Shown piece by piece: positions 33,829 through 44,975 of a stretch of 64,000 nt of DNA. The position numbers and the translations under genes were made by a program. The DNA lies in NCBI GenBank assembly GCA_954871525.1, contig OX940871.1, positions 22,728,586 to 22,792,585 on the forward strand. The letters run 5' to 3'. Below the pieces are notes generated by a model. The model saw only the letters and a program-made list of their open reading frames with translations, had not been told where the DNA came from and did no database searches. Every line of letters starts with the position of its first letter. Position 1 is the stretch's first letter. Origin of the DNA: Parietaria judaica (Eukaryota; Streptophyta; Magnoliopsida; Rosales; Urticaceae).

Positions 33829-34480
33829 CTTTCTAATAAGTCAACATAATTCTCCATAACTATCGTACGTAGATTAATAATTTAATATTTGTAGCTATAT
33901 TAATGAGAATATTGTAGATATCGAGGATATTTTGATCCCCGGCAGAGAAAATTAAAGGGAATTGTTCAGAAACTATAGACCTAGAAAAAAAGGTAATAGG
34001 AATTTATCTTCGAGGGTTTGTTAGTTGGAATCTCTCGTTGGTCGATTAGGAGCTACGATTCTAGGTGGACTGAGCCCCTGTATAGAGTAGGTCGGCTCTT
34101 AGTTTGTTGTGTTTGTTAGGGCGCTAAACTTAATTTAATGTTAAGACTCTTAAAGTATTTAAAATTAATTCTTATAAAATACTTTAGGACTATTAAAGTA
34201 TTTAAACACTTAAAGTGTCATAAAAGTATTGTCAGTGGCGGCTCTGAATTAGTTGTGTTTGTCAGTGGCGTAAATACTTTTAGGACTCTTAAAGTATTTA
34301 AAAATTATTTTTTTATATATATAATTAAGAATATAATAATATTGGAGTTTTTAAGTTTAAAAGTGCGAGAGAGTAGCCTTGTTGCCTATAACATCAGCCG
34401 AGTCTGGGGTAGAAACACCGTGCTCTTGCAATTATTTGACGTAGTTGACGTACGGCGCCCCCTTTCTTCTGTGAAGATCG

Positions 34481-35546
34481 AGTTTATCACATTTTTCCAT
34501 ATTTAAGACCTTAATGACCGTTTTTACATAATGTGCTATAATTAATTACTAAAAATCCATTTGGGCCTTGTCTTATGGCATGAAAACCCATCAAACTGTC
34601 ATTTAGTTGCTCCAAAACGATTTGATTTAAAATATTTCAAAATTTTATTAGACCGTTTGACAGCTTAAAAAAAAGGACTTATTGTAATAATCGATTTTTT
34701 GCGATTCCAATCTTATTATTCCTATTTAATTACAGGTCTGGTATGACCCAAATTTGGGGTGAAAATTTTGTAACCGTTTCCCGATTTTGTCCCGGTTCCG
34801 CTACCGGTCCCGGAACGGTTTAAAAAAAAAGAAGGGAAATTTAGTCTGAAACTTGGAACCGGTACTTCCCGGTTCACGGTTTATGGAACCGGGAACCGGA
34901 ACCGATACTAGAAGTAAAATTTTCCAAATTTTGGTACCGGTTCCGGTTTTAAACTACATGTAGTTTTAGATGTTTTCATAGTATGTTGGTTTTAAATATT
35001 TTGTATGCTTATTATAGTTTTTCGGTTACATCTCGTTTTTTTATGACTTAAACTACATGTAGTTTTTCTATATTAGGGTTTAATATTTACCATTTTCCTT
35101 TCTCGACCCTTTCAATCTCTCTTTCTCCCCCTCTCATCCATCATGCCGTCATATTCTTCTCTTCACCAAGAACCTTCCACCGCCGATTACATGTCTTCAT
35201 CTTCCAACTAGAAGATGTCACTCACAAGCAAAATGTATGTCTCGTGTTAAGTTTTTGTTTCGTTCATTAATTTTTAGTCTTGTGTTAAGTTTTTGTTTCG
35301 GCCATTAATATATGTATCATGTTAAGTACCAAATATGTTCACGAATCTTTTCTTACTTTTTCCCGGTACCAGTTCCGGTTTTCAAAAAAATAGGGAAATT
35401 TACAACCGGAAGCGAGAACCGGCACTGAAAATAAAAATCCCGAATTTTAGGTATAGGTACCAAAAACAACTAATTTCCCGGTTCCTGGTTCCGCTTTCAT
35501 CCCTAGACCCAATATGCTTTTGTACTTGATGGATCATTATTTTATT
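34481..35546. other. Intergenic DNA with a CCGGTTCC-rich block
   Basis: Between about 34735 and 35510 the motif ACCGGTTCCGGT and its variants recur in both orientations. The right edge, read backwards, starts TAGGGATGAAAGCGGAACC, like the ends of many hAT elements. The left edge (TCTGGTATGACCC) is only loosely similar and no 8 bp duplication was found. The small frame 34138-34506 lies just before and is not recognisable. Confidence 0.35.
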
Positions 35547-37217
35547 GGGTTAATTGCGGCAAAAATACCCAACATTTGGAAATATTCTCCGATAGGTACC
35601 CAGCCTCAATAAACGTAGGCAAAAGTACCCAACGTCACACTTTTGTCGCCGATCAACTAACGCCGTTAGACACTGCCTACGTGGCCGTTAGGCTGTCTCA
35701 TGTGGAATGCCACGTGGCCAAAGGTTAGGTACTTTTGCACATAGCCAAAGGTTGGGTACTTTTGTCGCCACGTGGCATTAAAAAGTAATTTTGTTATAAT
35801 TCTTTCTTTCCCATTAGCTAATATGTTTTTTATTTTTTTTACGTATATAAAACATTATCAAATAATTTTATAAAAGATGTACTTATAAAAAAATATGTTA
35901 TTTTTTAAAATAATCAAATAATTACTTAAAATTATTAGTAAAATTATTAGTTTTAATTTATTTAAAAAAAATTCTTTCCCGTGGTACATTTTTTTTTTTT
36001 TTTTTACATATGTTAAATATAATAAAAAAATTATAAAATATGTTTTTATAAAAAAAAATATTTTTTCTTACAAGAATTGTATAGAATTTTTGAATAGATT
36101 ATATTAAAATTTTGGAACTAAACATTATTATATGTAATATCACGGGCATTTTAATATTAAAATTAAGGCTTGAAGACATATAACATATATGTAACTAAGG
36201 CATGATTAAAACAAATAATTGTATCAAATATGGTTCAAATTGAATTTAAACCAAAATTTTAGTGATTGGTACAAATTATGTTTAACCTTATTATTTTTTG
36301 TTTTGAAGTGAAAAAAGAAAAATAACATATTTTAGTTTTTTTTTTTGGCGCAATTAACCCAATATTTAAGAGATAATGATAAAACATGTGGTTGGTTATA
36401 TGCGGTTGGTACAAATTAACCTTAACGCATATTTTAGTTTTTGCTTTTTTCACTTCAAAACAAAAAATAATAAGGTTAAACATAATTTTTACCAATCACC
36501 AAACTTTCGGTTTAAATTCAGTTTGAACTGTATTTCATACAATCATTTCATTTAATCATGCCTTAGTTTCATACATGTTATACGTCTTCAAAAATCAAAT
36601 CATGCCATAATTTTAATATTAAAATGCATGTGATATTATATACAATAATGTTTTAGTTTCAAAATTTTAATATAATCTATTAAAAAAATAAGAATTATTC
36701 TTGAAAGAAATTTTTTTTTTATAAAATAATATTTTTATAATTTTTTTTATTATATTTAACATATTGAAAAAAATAAAAACAAAAATATGTGCCACGAGAA
36801 ATATTTTCTTGTTAAATAAATTAAATCTAATAATTTTAAGTAATTGTTGGATTTTTTTAAAAAAATAACATATTTTTTTATAAATACATATTTTATAAAA
36901 TTATATGATCATGTTTGATATATGTAAAAAAATAAAAACATATTGGCTAACGGGAAAGAAAAAAATTTTAAAATATTTTTTAATGCCACATGGTGGCAAA
37001 AGTATCTAACCTTTGGCCACGTGGCGGCAAAAATACCCAACCTTTGGCCACGTGGCATTCCCCATGAGACACCCTAACGGCCACGTAGGCAGTGTTAACG
37101 GCGTTAGTTGGTCGGCGACAAACGTGTGACGTTGGGTACTTTTGCGTACATTTATTGAGGTTGGGTACCTATTGGAGAGTATTTACAAAGATTGGGTATT
37201 TTTGTTGCAATTAACCC
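35547..37217. mobile_element. Large foldback element (1.67 kb), Mutator-like
   Basis: Left end GGGTTAATTGCGGCAAAAATA, right end TTTTTGTTGCAATTAACCC. The arms pair along almost the whole length, for example GGCCACGTGGCATTCC with its inverted form, and AACGCCGTTAG with CTAACGCCGTT. The centre is near 36380. Flanks TATTTTATT (35538-35546) and TTTTTTATT (37218-37226) match at 8 of 9 positions, as expected for a Mutator-like 9 bp duplication. Transcripts would fold into a long hairpin, a usual source of small RNAs (inference). Confidence 0.85.
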
Positions 37218-37305
37218 TTTTTTATTTGATGTTTATCACTTAATTTTCTTGTCTTGCCTTGATCCGACTAGCTCCCATTTCCGTACAAGCAACATGAGAC
37301 AGTTT

Positions 37306-37830
37306 TGTTATGGATCGCATATCGGATGCCGTGAATATTATCGCGAAATGTGTTGTCGAATCTTCTGGGTAACATTTAAAAAGTTAATCTAAAGCGGATA
37401 AACTTGTTAACCGAACAACAGTTCAAACATCGGATAATTAACCATATTACAAAGTCTGATAAATATTAGGTAATTTAATATTCATAAATCATTATTAATA
37501 ATCTATTCTATAGGAAATAAATAGAAATTAGTAAATGGTCGCATTTATTAACCCAGTGCATAAGGCCATACCTCAGTTGATGACTTCCAGGTGCGCAATC
37601 TGAAATTGGCAAGGTTCCGCCACTGCTGAGAGAAACACCCGTGATATTCCGGGATATTCTCTTGGATTCCTAGTACTCAAGTGTGACTTGACAGGCACGA
37701 CTCTGTCGCAAACTTTAACTGATGGTGCTTTTTAAGTTTCGGAGAACTTAGTCTCTTAAGCTGAACCAGAAAAGGAGATCAGTAGCAAAAAAAAATTGAA
37801 GACTCTAAGGGGGAGAGAGAGAAAGAGATC
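37306..37830 (+). repeat. Left arm of a long inverted repeat
   Basis: Aligns with the reverse complement of 44115-44642. Shared blocks include CTGGGTAACATTTAAAAA, CTATAGGAAATRAATA, GGGATATTCTC and GTCGCAAA. It starts TGTTATGG; the other arm in reverse starts TGTTGGGTAG. These look like LTR beginnings, so the pair may be two related LTRs inserted head to head. Confidence 0.75.
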
Positions 37831-38011
37831 GACTTTTTTCTCTAGGGAAGGTGTGTAAAATTTGTAGAATAAGCTCCATATATAGAGGCTCAGACTGTAA
37901 CCGAATTGGAGAAATTCCGTCCCCTAATTTTGAATTCTATATAATTAAATATAATTAATTATTTTAATCAAAAGCCCTAGATTAAATCTTATCGTAATCC
38001 AAGGAATATAA

Positions 38012-41000
38012 TGTAATGACCCGATTTTCCTCACACATTGAACCTTAAAGAATACTATATTGTATCTTTTGGTTATAATGTACATTTTGATTATAATTGA
38101 ATGATGAGTTATGAATGATATTTGTTGTGAGTGTCTAGATGTTATGCATTATGCATTTAAAAATTTGATGGACGGTAAAGAATTTCCGTATGACACAAGT
38201 AATGTTACTTACTTCTATGATTTTTGGTACTACCGTTATGCCGCTAGTACTCCCGCTATGCTTGTTAGCACTTCCGCTAGTCATTTTGGGATCCGCATAA
38301 GATACTTATTAAGGCGGGTTAACATAAAAGCTTCCGGAATTGGAAGGATGATGTCTCGTATCAATAAGTTTCTATAAGTAAGAAACGATAACGAGAAATA
38401 AAGAAAGAAAATGTATGATATAAACAATTTCATCATGAGGGAAAAATATGATTTAAATTTTAGACAAAGTATTTCAAAGTTGACTAAATAGTTAACTAAG
38501 CCGGAACGAATATTTTTGAGTTCCGAATGAAACCAAAAATATCATTTTTGGAATCTACATGAAAAATAATTAAAGAAAGGCACGTTCAAAGTAAAATTTT
38601 CATCAAGGTCCTCAACTTTTAGAAAAGTTACACTACGGCCCAAAATTTGCCAAAAAGTTGCAATTATGCCCCTAATCCGATTTTCAGCATTCTAAACTCA
38701 TCCTTGATATCCATACACGTGCTCAACACTTAATGTCTGCTTAAATTTGAAGAAATACTCTCTTAGAAATTAAAAGAAGCCTTAATATCATTATGTCTTA
38801 TGTGCTTGTCTTATACACCTCCCAAATGAACCAATGGACTCATAGGAGTGCATGAGAACCATAATAATTTTTATATCAGCCCTAAATTCGACCACAACAC
38901 TCCAAGAATGTCCAATGAGGGATTTGAGTGATCTATAAGCTTTATCAAACCCCAAAAACTCATTATGACATGTCTTATGCACTCAAGGAGAAATATATGC
39001 TCTTGTCTATTCACCACAGCACTCATTTGCACGATTTTATTCTCTTTCTTGACCCGAAAAGAATCTCTCTCTTCAGACCTCTATCTCTCTAAGAAATACT
39101 AAGAGAATTTTCTTGAAGAAACCCTCGAAGAAGACCACAAGATCATCCTCCTTATATAAGGAAAGAAGAAAGGGGTTAGAACACCTCTTGCATGTCGATT
39201 TCCCTAACGTTTTTATCTCTGAAATTTATGCTCATTTTTACTCCATCTTTTTGTGTTTCTAAGGCCACGAAATCATGGAGAAAGAATCTTGAAGATCCGA
39301 TCTCAAACACTCCACTTATCCCACAAACCGTGTCATTGCTCAAAGTTCCAAAGAAAGAGGTAAGGAAACCTCTTGCATGTTGATTTTGTTCATGGCCATA
39401 AGATATGAACTTATGTTCATAATGTTTTATCTTATCCTAGCTCAAGATCCAGCCTTCTCTAAGCTAAGTTCGTTGTGAAGAGCACCTAAGTTTCCAACTA
39501 CACAAGTATTAAAATTTGTTGGAGAAAAACTCAAGAAAGGTATGACCTTCAAAGTAAAAACCCTCACTCTTTGATGAATGGTTATCATACTAAGTTTGAT
39601 GATTCTTTATGACTTAAGTAAGACATGCATGAATGGTTTTATGTATTTTCATGAAATTGGCCCAAGAGCCTTGTGTTTGATGATGATTGAATGACATGCA
39701 TGTTGCTGGAATTAGGGTTTTAGTGAAGTCCGACTTTGTAGGGGTCGTAACCAGACAAAATGAACTCCAAATATATAAAATGACCTATATATAGATATAT
39801 ATATGTGTCTAGTATAACATACTGGAAAGTTAGAGCCATTAAAGTTATTAGTTTTAAGATATGAGTCGTGCACTATTCGTGTGCAAAACTGTTTTCACCT
39901 CCGGGCAGATTTGGAAGTTTGGATTTAGATACATTTTTGACCAACTTAATATTTTTATAAATTATTATAAAACTTATATGATATAGGTATATTACTTATT
40001 TAATTAATAAAGTCTATTTTGCTGAAAAATATACTCCGGTCAGTTCAAAACAATTCATGGAGTAATGACATGCAAATTTGTTTTCGGTTTGAGACAGATT
40101 GTGAACTATGTTAGTAAAGTGCTTTAAACAATTATCTATATTTTATATTTTCGTAAGATAAAAATATATGTTATACCTAAGTTAGTTAGAGAGACATAGA
40201 AATTTTTTTTGTTCCAAAACAAGCTCTGATCGATTTTATAAAAATCACGCATCGAAGGTCGCAAACTGTTTTTCATAAATAAGGGCATATATGAGTTATT
40301 GCTTAAAAATACATATATATGACTTACCAAGAGATTTTATTTTCAGGAAATGAACTAAATACTTTATAATGTCAATTTTAAAGCAATCACAATTGGTTTT
40401 ATGTTAAAACAAGTTTTCGTTTATCAGATAGAGGTTCACGCATCGAAGGTCGCAAACTGTTTTTCATAAATAAGGGAATATATGAGTTATTGCTTAAAAA
40501 AAACATATATCTGATTTACCAAGGGATTTTGTTTTCAGGAAATGAACTAAATACTTTATAATTTCAATTTTAAAGCAATCACAATTGGTTTTATGTTAAA
40601 ACAAGTTTTCGTTTATCGGATAGAGGTTATAAAGTAAGCATATACAAGCTAGCCTACCACTAGAGGTAGAATAGTGGCCCAAACATAAAATAGTTTCAAT
40701 TTCGAGTAATGGGGCTATGATATTAAAAATAAAACACAGAGGTTAAGATAATAACCTAGCACTGTAAATAATTTACGATTATGGAAATGATCACACCCGA
40801 TGTTCTTTCGGATTATCAAGATAAAGGCTATGTTTAAAAAATATGATAAGGCAAAACTCAAAGAGTTATTAATGAAAGAAATAGTTTCTACTTAAATAGA
40901 TACAAATTTTAAATGATGATTCTACGGCATGAAAATACTTTCACACTTACTTGAAGTTAAGTCCTACGATATTACAAAGATCTTTAAACAAAGGAACGTG

Positions 41001-42406
41001 TTGCTACAAAATCAGATAGTGTCGAAACCTTAGTGCCCTAGAATTCCAGAAACGTAGAGCATGCATGCAAACCTGGATCCAAAAGACTGACAAGTCATCT
41101 TGTCGGATTAAACAGGGAAGTAGGGTGTCCATAAGTGTGATAGGTTGTAGCTTGAAGTTCAGCGAGGACACCAGGTGAGTACAGATCTCACTACAGCATG
41201 AATAGTTTTCAAATGAAAATATGAAATATGTCAATACAATAATATATGTGATGTGTGGGAGCATTGACTCCAATTCATGAATGATTGATTGGGACCATTA
41301 AATCCGATGCATGATTTATATGTGTGGTCCTTCATGGACATTGATATGAATATATAGATCATTGTGAATCCTAAGATGTTAAGGTGTCATGTTATTCCAA
41401 GTGTTGATATTGGAAGAGAAAACAAGGTATGATGAAAATAATAATTGAATGAGCTTTGAATTATTTCATAATGCATGTAGGCATAGTAGGGTCACCTTAA
41501 TTAACAAAGATGACCAATGTTTTCAAAGCTCGTGTTGTGCCACCCGATCGTGGTATAAACATGTTATGAAAGGGGCTTTAAGCCCAAGGTCGTGTTGGCT
41601 AGGGACCTTGCAACCCTCAGACCATCTGCGGCTGCGCGCAAAGGGCACGTACACATATGAGTGATCACCAGGCAAGACAGAGCCAATCCCTTGAGCCACT
41701 TAAAGGAAAAGAAACGAAATGTTTTCAAAAAGTAACCCAATAATATAGCATAATTCTTCATACATATATGCATGATTGACATATGTTTTTGTGAGGATAA
41801 TGTCTTTTCTCGATGAGTGTAAGCTCATGTTATATGTGTTCATGCTGTAGGTAAGAAACCCATGACATGAATTTGTTATGGTGGACTCGTGAAGGAATGG
41901 TGATGCGCGCGGTGGTCATGGGTTAGGATGGGTAACCGCTAAAGTTTCCTTATATTTTGATGAAAAAAGTAATTGACATATGTTTTATTAACTATGGTTT
42001 ATGTTTTGGAATTTCAGTATTATATTACATTCTTATGATAAGAATTTACGTAAGAAATGCTTGTCTCGGGTTCATAATCCGAGACAATGATTATGAAGCA
42101 TTATATTGGACTTTTCGAAAATGATTTCGGTAAAATATTTAACAAGCCTTCAAAGTTTTATGAATGTCTCATGTTTTTCGAAGACTTCCAATAATGGTCT
42201 CTTTTGAATATTTTATGCTAGTGTATTGATCTTAAATTCTTATAGGAAATTTAAGACGTGTGTGCCTATGAGAACAAGTCAGATGATATTTTTAAACAAA
42301 AAAAAAAACTTATTCCCAAATTTTTGTAGCAAAGAGTTTTATGAAATTGTAAAAAAAGTAAGCGAGTTTAAGTCGTAGCGAACGGCGCTAGGCCGGGGTC
42401 GTTACA
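38012..42406. mobile_element. Solo LTR of 4.4 kb with perfect TATAA duplication
   Basis: Starts TGTAATGACCCG and ends CCGGGGTCGTTACA, which are inverted repeats of each other at 10 or more positions. Flanked by TATAA on both sides (38007-38011 and 42407-42411). There is no internal retrotransposon coding region, so this is a single very long LTR left by recombination, or an unusual non-autonomous element. LTRs of this length are known from Ogre/Tat-type Gypsy elements (inference). The first 2,078 bases of the window are part of a second copy. Small frames inside (38111-38377, 41004-41273 and others) are not conserved proteins. It carries a 191 bp tandem duplication. Confidence 0.88.
40246..40628. 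repeat. 191 bp tandem duplication inside the 4.4 kb LTR
   Basis: Unit 1 is 40246-40436 and unit 2 is 40437-40628. Both begin CACGCATCGAAGGTCGCAAA and end GATAGAGGTT. The related LTR at 1-2078 has one unit (about 587-770), so the duplication is specific to this copy or its lineage. Confidence 0.9.
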
Positions 42407-42411
42407 TATAA

Positions 42412-44114
42412 TTAACCAGATATTTAATTAAATATGAAAGACTTGGTAAAATCAAAATCCAATCTAATATTCTTATCATGAAATTCTAAATATATATATA
42501 TATATAAAAAAATAAATTTCGAAACTTTATTATCCAGAGCCAACGGTAGAGATAAATCTTAATCCGATCTAATGGATCAAAATAATTCATGATAAAATCA
42601 AATACCCTAAGACTTTGTAAAAGCCCTAATTCAATTTTATCCTTATTATAATTTTGAACAGTATATGTTATATATATTATTAATTTATTTCCAATCTGAC
42701 GGTTAAGATTAAATCTTAAATCAATCTAACGGATACAATTAATTGGACGAATTCGAAAACCCTAAGCTTGGTCACCAAGTTATTAATTTTGAATTATATT
42801 TAGAGGTAAAATAAATTATCTTAATCCAACGTTAGATCTTAAATCCTAACTGATCCAATGGATGAAATTAATTTTAGGATTTTACTCAAATACCTAAAGA
42901 TTTGGTACTTATGCCGCAATTACGAAAAGACAAAAGTCAATCCATTTGAATAGGGGCAGTTCCTTATTCCTTGGCTGCAGTTCGATTTTTACATATTATA
43001 ATATATATATATTATTTATTATTAGTATAAATTTATTAATTAGTAATTAATCATTAATAAAGATATTAATAATTAAATCCAAATTATTAAATTATATTAG
43101 TTTCTACTGATCTCAATATAACACATTCAAATGTCATGTTGCCACAACATCATTTAAATTCGCGACATGTGATTTAATTTCATAGTTTAACGAAACGATC
43201 ATAAACTTAGAAATTCTCTAAATCACAAACTGTATGTCGAAACGACTCAGTTTTCATAACCAAAGTTTCTTATAATTGAATTTCCAACAACTTTCATGAT
43301 GACAGAAAATCCAAATTCTACTTTCTTTTTTCAGTTAATTTCAGTTACCAAGATATGGTACTTTAGTCATGCTATTGATATAACTATATGATGTCTGACA
43401 TAGACTTTGGTTTTATAAATTTCGCCAAATGATTAAACATCTCAAAATATTACTATCCTGGGGACCATGGACTCGTAAGTGTGTTCGTCAAACCTCAGTG
43501 TAAATCTACTATAAACATGAGGCTGCAATCTTTACTGATACAGTATATATTATTCTCTTTATTACAAAAGGGTGTCCACTGATACAATTAAATTCGGGTT
43601 ATTGATATTTCACTTGATGATCTACACACTAGCATGCGGTTTTAACCGTTTTGCCTCTTATTGCATTTTCCTCTTTGACTCAGTCAGTAATATCATGAGT
43701 AACCCACTTATGGTTTTGATTCAGAAGTTGTGCACGGGTACGTCTCACTTCTCACCATCGACAACCGAAGGAATCATCTTGACTCTGAAGAGAGCTGTGT
43801 GATGCCCGTGTCTATGACCAAGCTACCCTTACTGCTGACTATCATGTTCCCAAATTAATAGTGTTCGTAACAACATTTACAATGTGCTCTTTAACGGTTA
43901 AATCAAAGAAAAATCAAGCCAAGAACTTGGAGTGAAGATCACTCACGACTTAGATCGAATATTCATTTGATCATCTACTAGTGACTCAATTCCAAATTAT
44001 CAATGACATTCTGATATGATAACTTACAGAGTTTAAGTCACGTCCAGTCCAGTATGAAGACACTTCATACTTAATGCACTTCTAGAGAGTGTGAAACACA
44101 CTTAATCCAGAAAT
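42412..44114. other. AT-rich DNA between the LTR and the right inverted arm
   Basis: Shares a short block with the solo LTR at 59141-60687 (AGACACTTCATACTT near 44055 and 60385). This suggests an LTR origin. The frame 43572-43802 is not recognisable. Confidence 0.4.
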
Positions 44115-44642
44115 TGAACTCTCTCTCTCTCTAGAGTCTGTGAATTTTTTAGCTTCTGAACTCTCTTTTCTAATTCGGCTTAGTGAGAAGTTGTTCTCGG
44201 GAAGCTTTAAAAGAACCTTTAATTAAAGTTTTGCGACGAAGTCCTACCGGCAAAGCCCACGCTTCGGTATGAGGAGTCTAGGAGAATATCCCAGAAGATC
44301 ATAGGAGTTTTCCGCAGCATCGGCAGAGCCCTGCCCAATTCAGAACGTGCAGACGGAATCGTCATCAACTTAGGTACAACCTTACGCATTGGGTAAATAA
44401 ATGCAAACTTTTATTTACGCTTTATTCATTTCCTATAGACTAGATTGTTAATAATGAGTTTATGAAAAAAGTGAAATCGCTAATAATTTATCAGATCTTG
44501 ATTTTGGTTATCATCCAATTTTTTATTTGTTGTACGGTTAACAAATTTTCTGATTTAAATAATTTTTTAAATGTTACCCAGACGGTTCGATGACTTAAAA
44601 TTCGTTATAATATTATTGGGAAACGTTATGAACTACCCAACA
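44115..44642 (-). repeat. Right arm of the long inverted repeat
   Basis: Reverse-complement partner of 37306-37830. On the minus strand it begins TGTTGGGTAGTTCATAACG, a common form of Copia LTR start. The two arms enclose about 6.3 kb, of which 4.4 kb is the solo LTR. Confidence 0.75.
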
Positions 44643-44975
44643 ACGTTTTCTTTGGGGTCTTTGTCATGGAGAACCCCAAGCAACCTTCCGGGCAAGCTTG
44701 GGAAGGGTCTGGGGCGTTCTGGCGGTCTCCAGTGTCTTCGGGGTTTTCTTCCTGGCGAATTCCCTAGCAACCCTATGGGTATGCCTGGAAAGGGTCGGGA
44801 TGGTCCTAGCGGTTTCCGTTGTCTTCAGGGTCTTGTCCTACCGAACCCCCAGGCGAGCATGGCAAAGGTTCGGGCATCTAGGCAATGTACAGTTTCTTTG
44901 GGGTATTCGTCCTTTGACGATTTCTTGTGTCTTCAGGGTCGTGTCCTTGCAAACCCTCGGGAAAGGCTAGCCTAA
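44571..44975 (+). repeat. 87 bp tandem repeat encoding a 29-residue repeat
   Basis: About four and a half imperfect units run from 44653 to 44972, each starting near TCTTCRGGGTYTTGTCCT. In the open frame 44571-44975 (134 aa) the units read as CLRGFLPGEFPSNPMGMPGK, CLQGLVLPNPQASMAKVR and CLQGRVLANPRERLA, so the period is a whole number of codons. The ORF start lies in the inverted arm and its end abuts Copia element II, where that element's gag should be. I recognise no protein family. It may be a minisatellite that stays open by chance. Confidence 0.6.

Larger units (their letters stand above)
29088..34480 (+). repeat. Segment paralogous to 62640-64000, with insertions
   Basis: Blocks 29088-29598, 31917-32389 and 33829-34410 align in order with 62780-63990. 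Examples: CGTCAGAAAATCATTAAG with CGTCAGAAAATCATAAAA; GAAAGACGTGTTAAGCATGATG in both; GTTTGCATCGTGAATCGATAA in both; ATAGACCTAGAAAAAA in both. The gaps in the alignment correspond to the foldback nest (29600-31916) and the solo LTR (32390-33828), so the 62640-64000 copy is the empty site. No gene was recognised; the small frame 32038-32244 is not conserved as protein. Confidence 0.85.

Noticed and set aside
34735..35515. hAT element suggested by CCGGTTCC-rich ends
   Set aside because: Left end only loosely matches the right and no 8 bp duplication was found, so kept as a composition note only.
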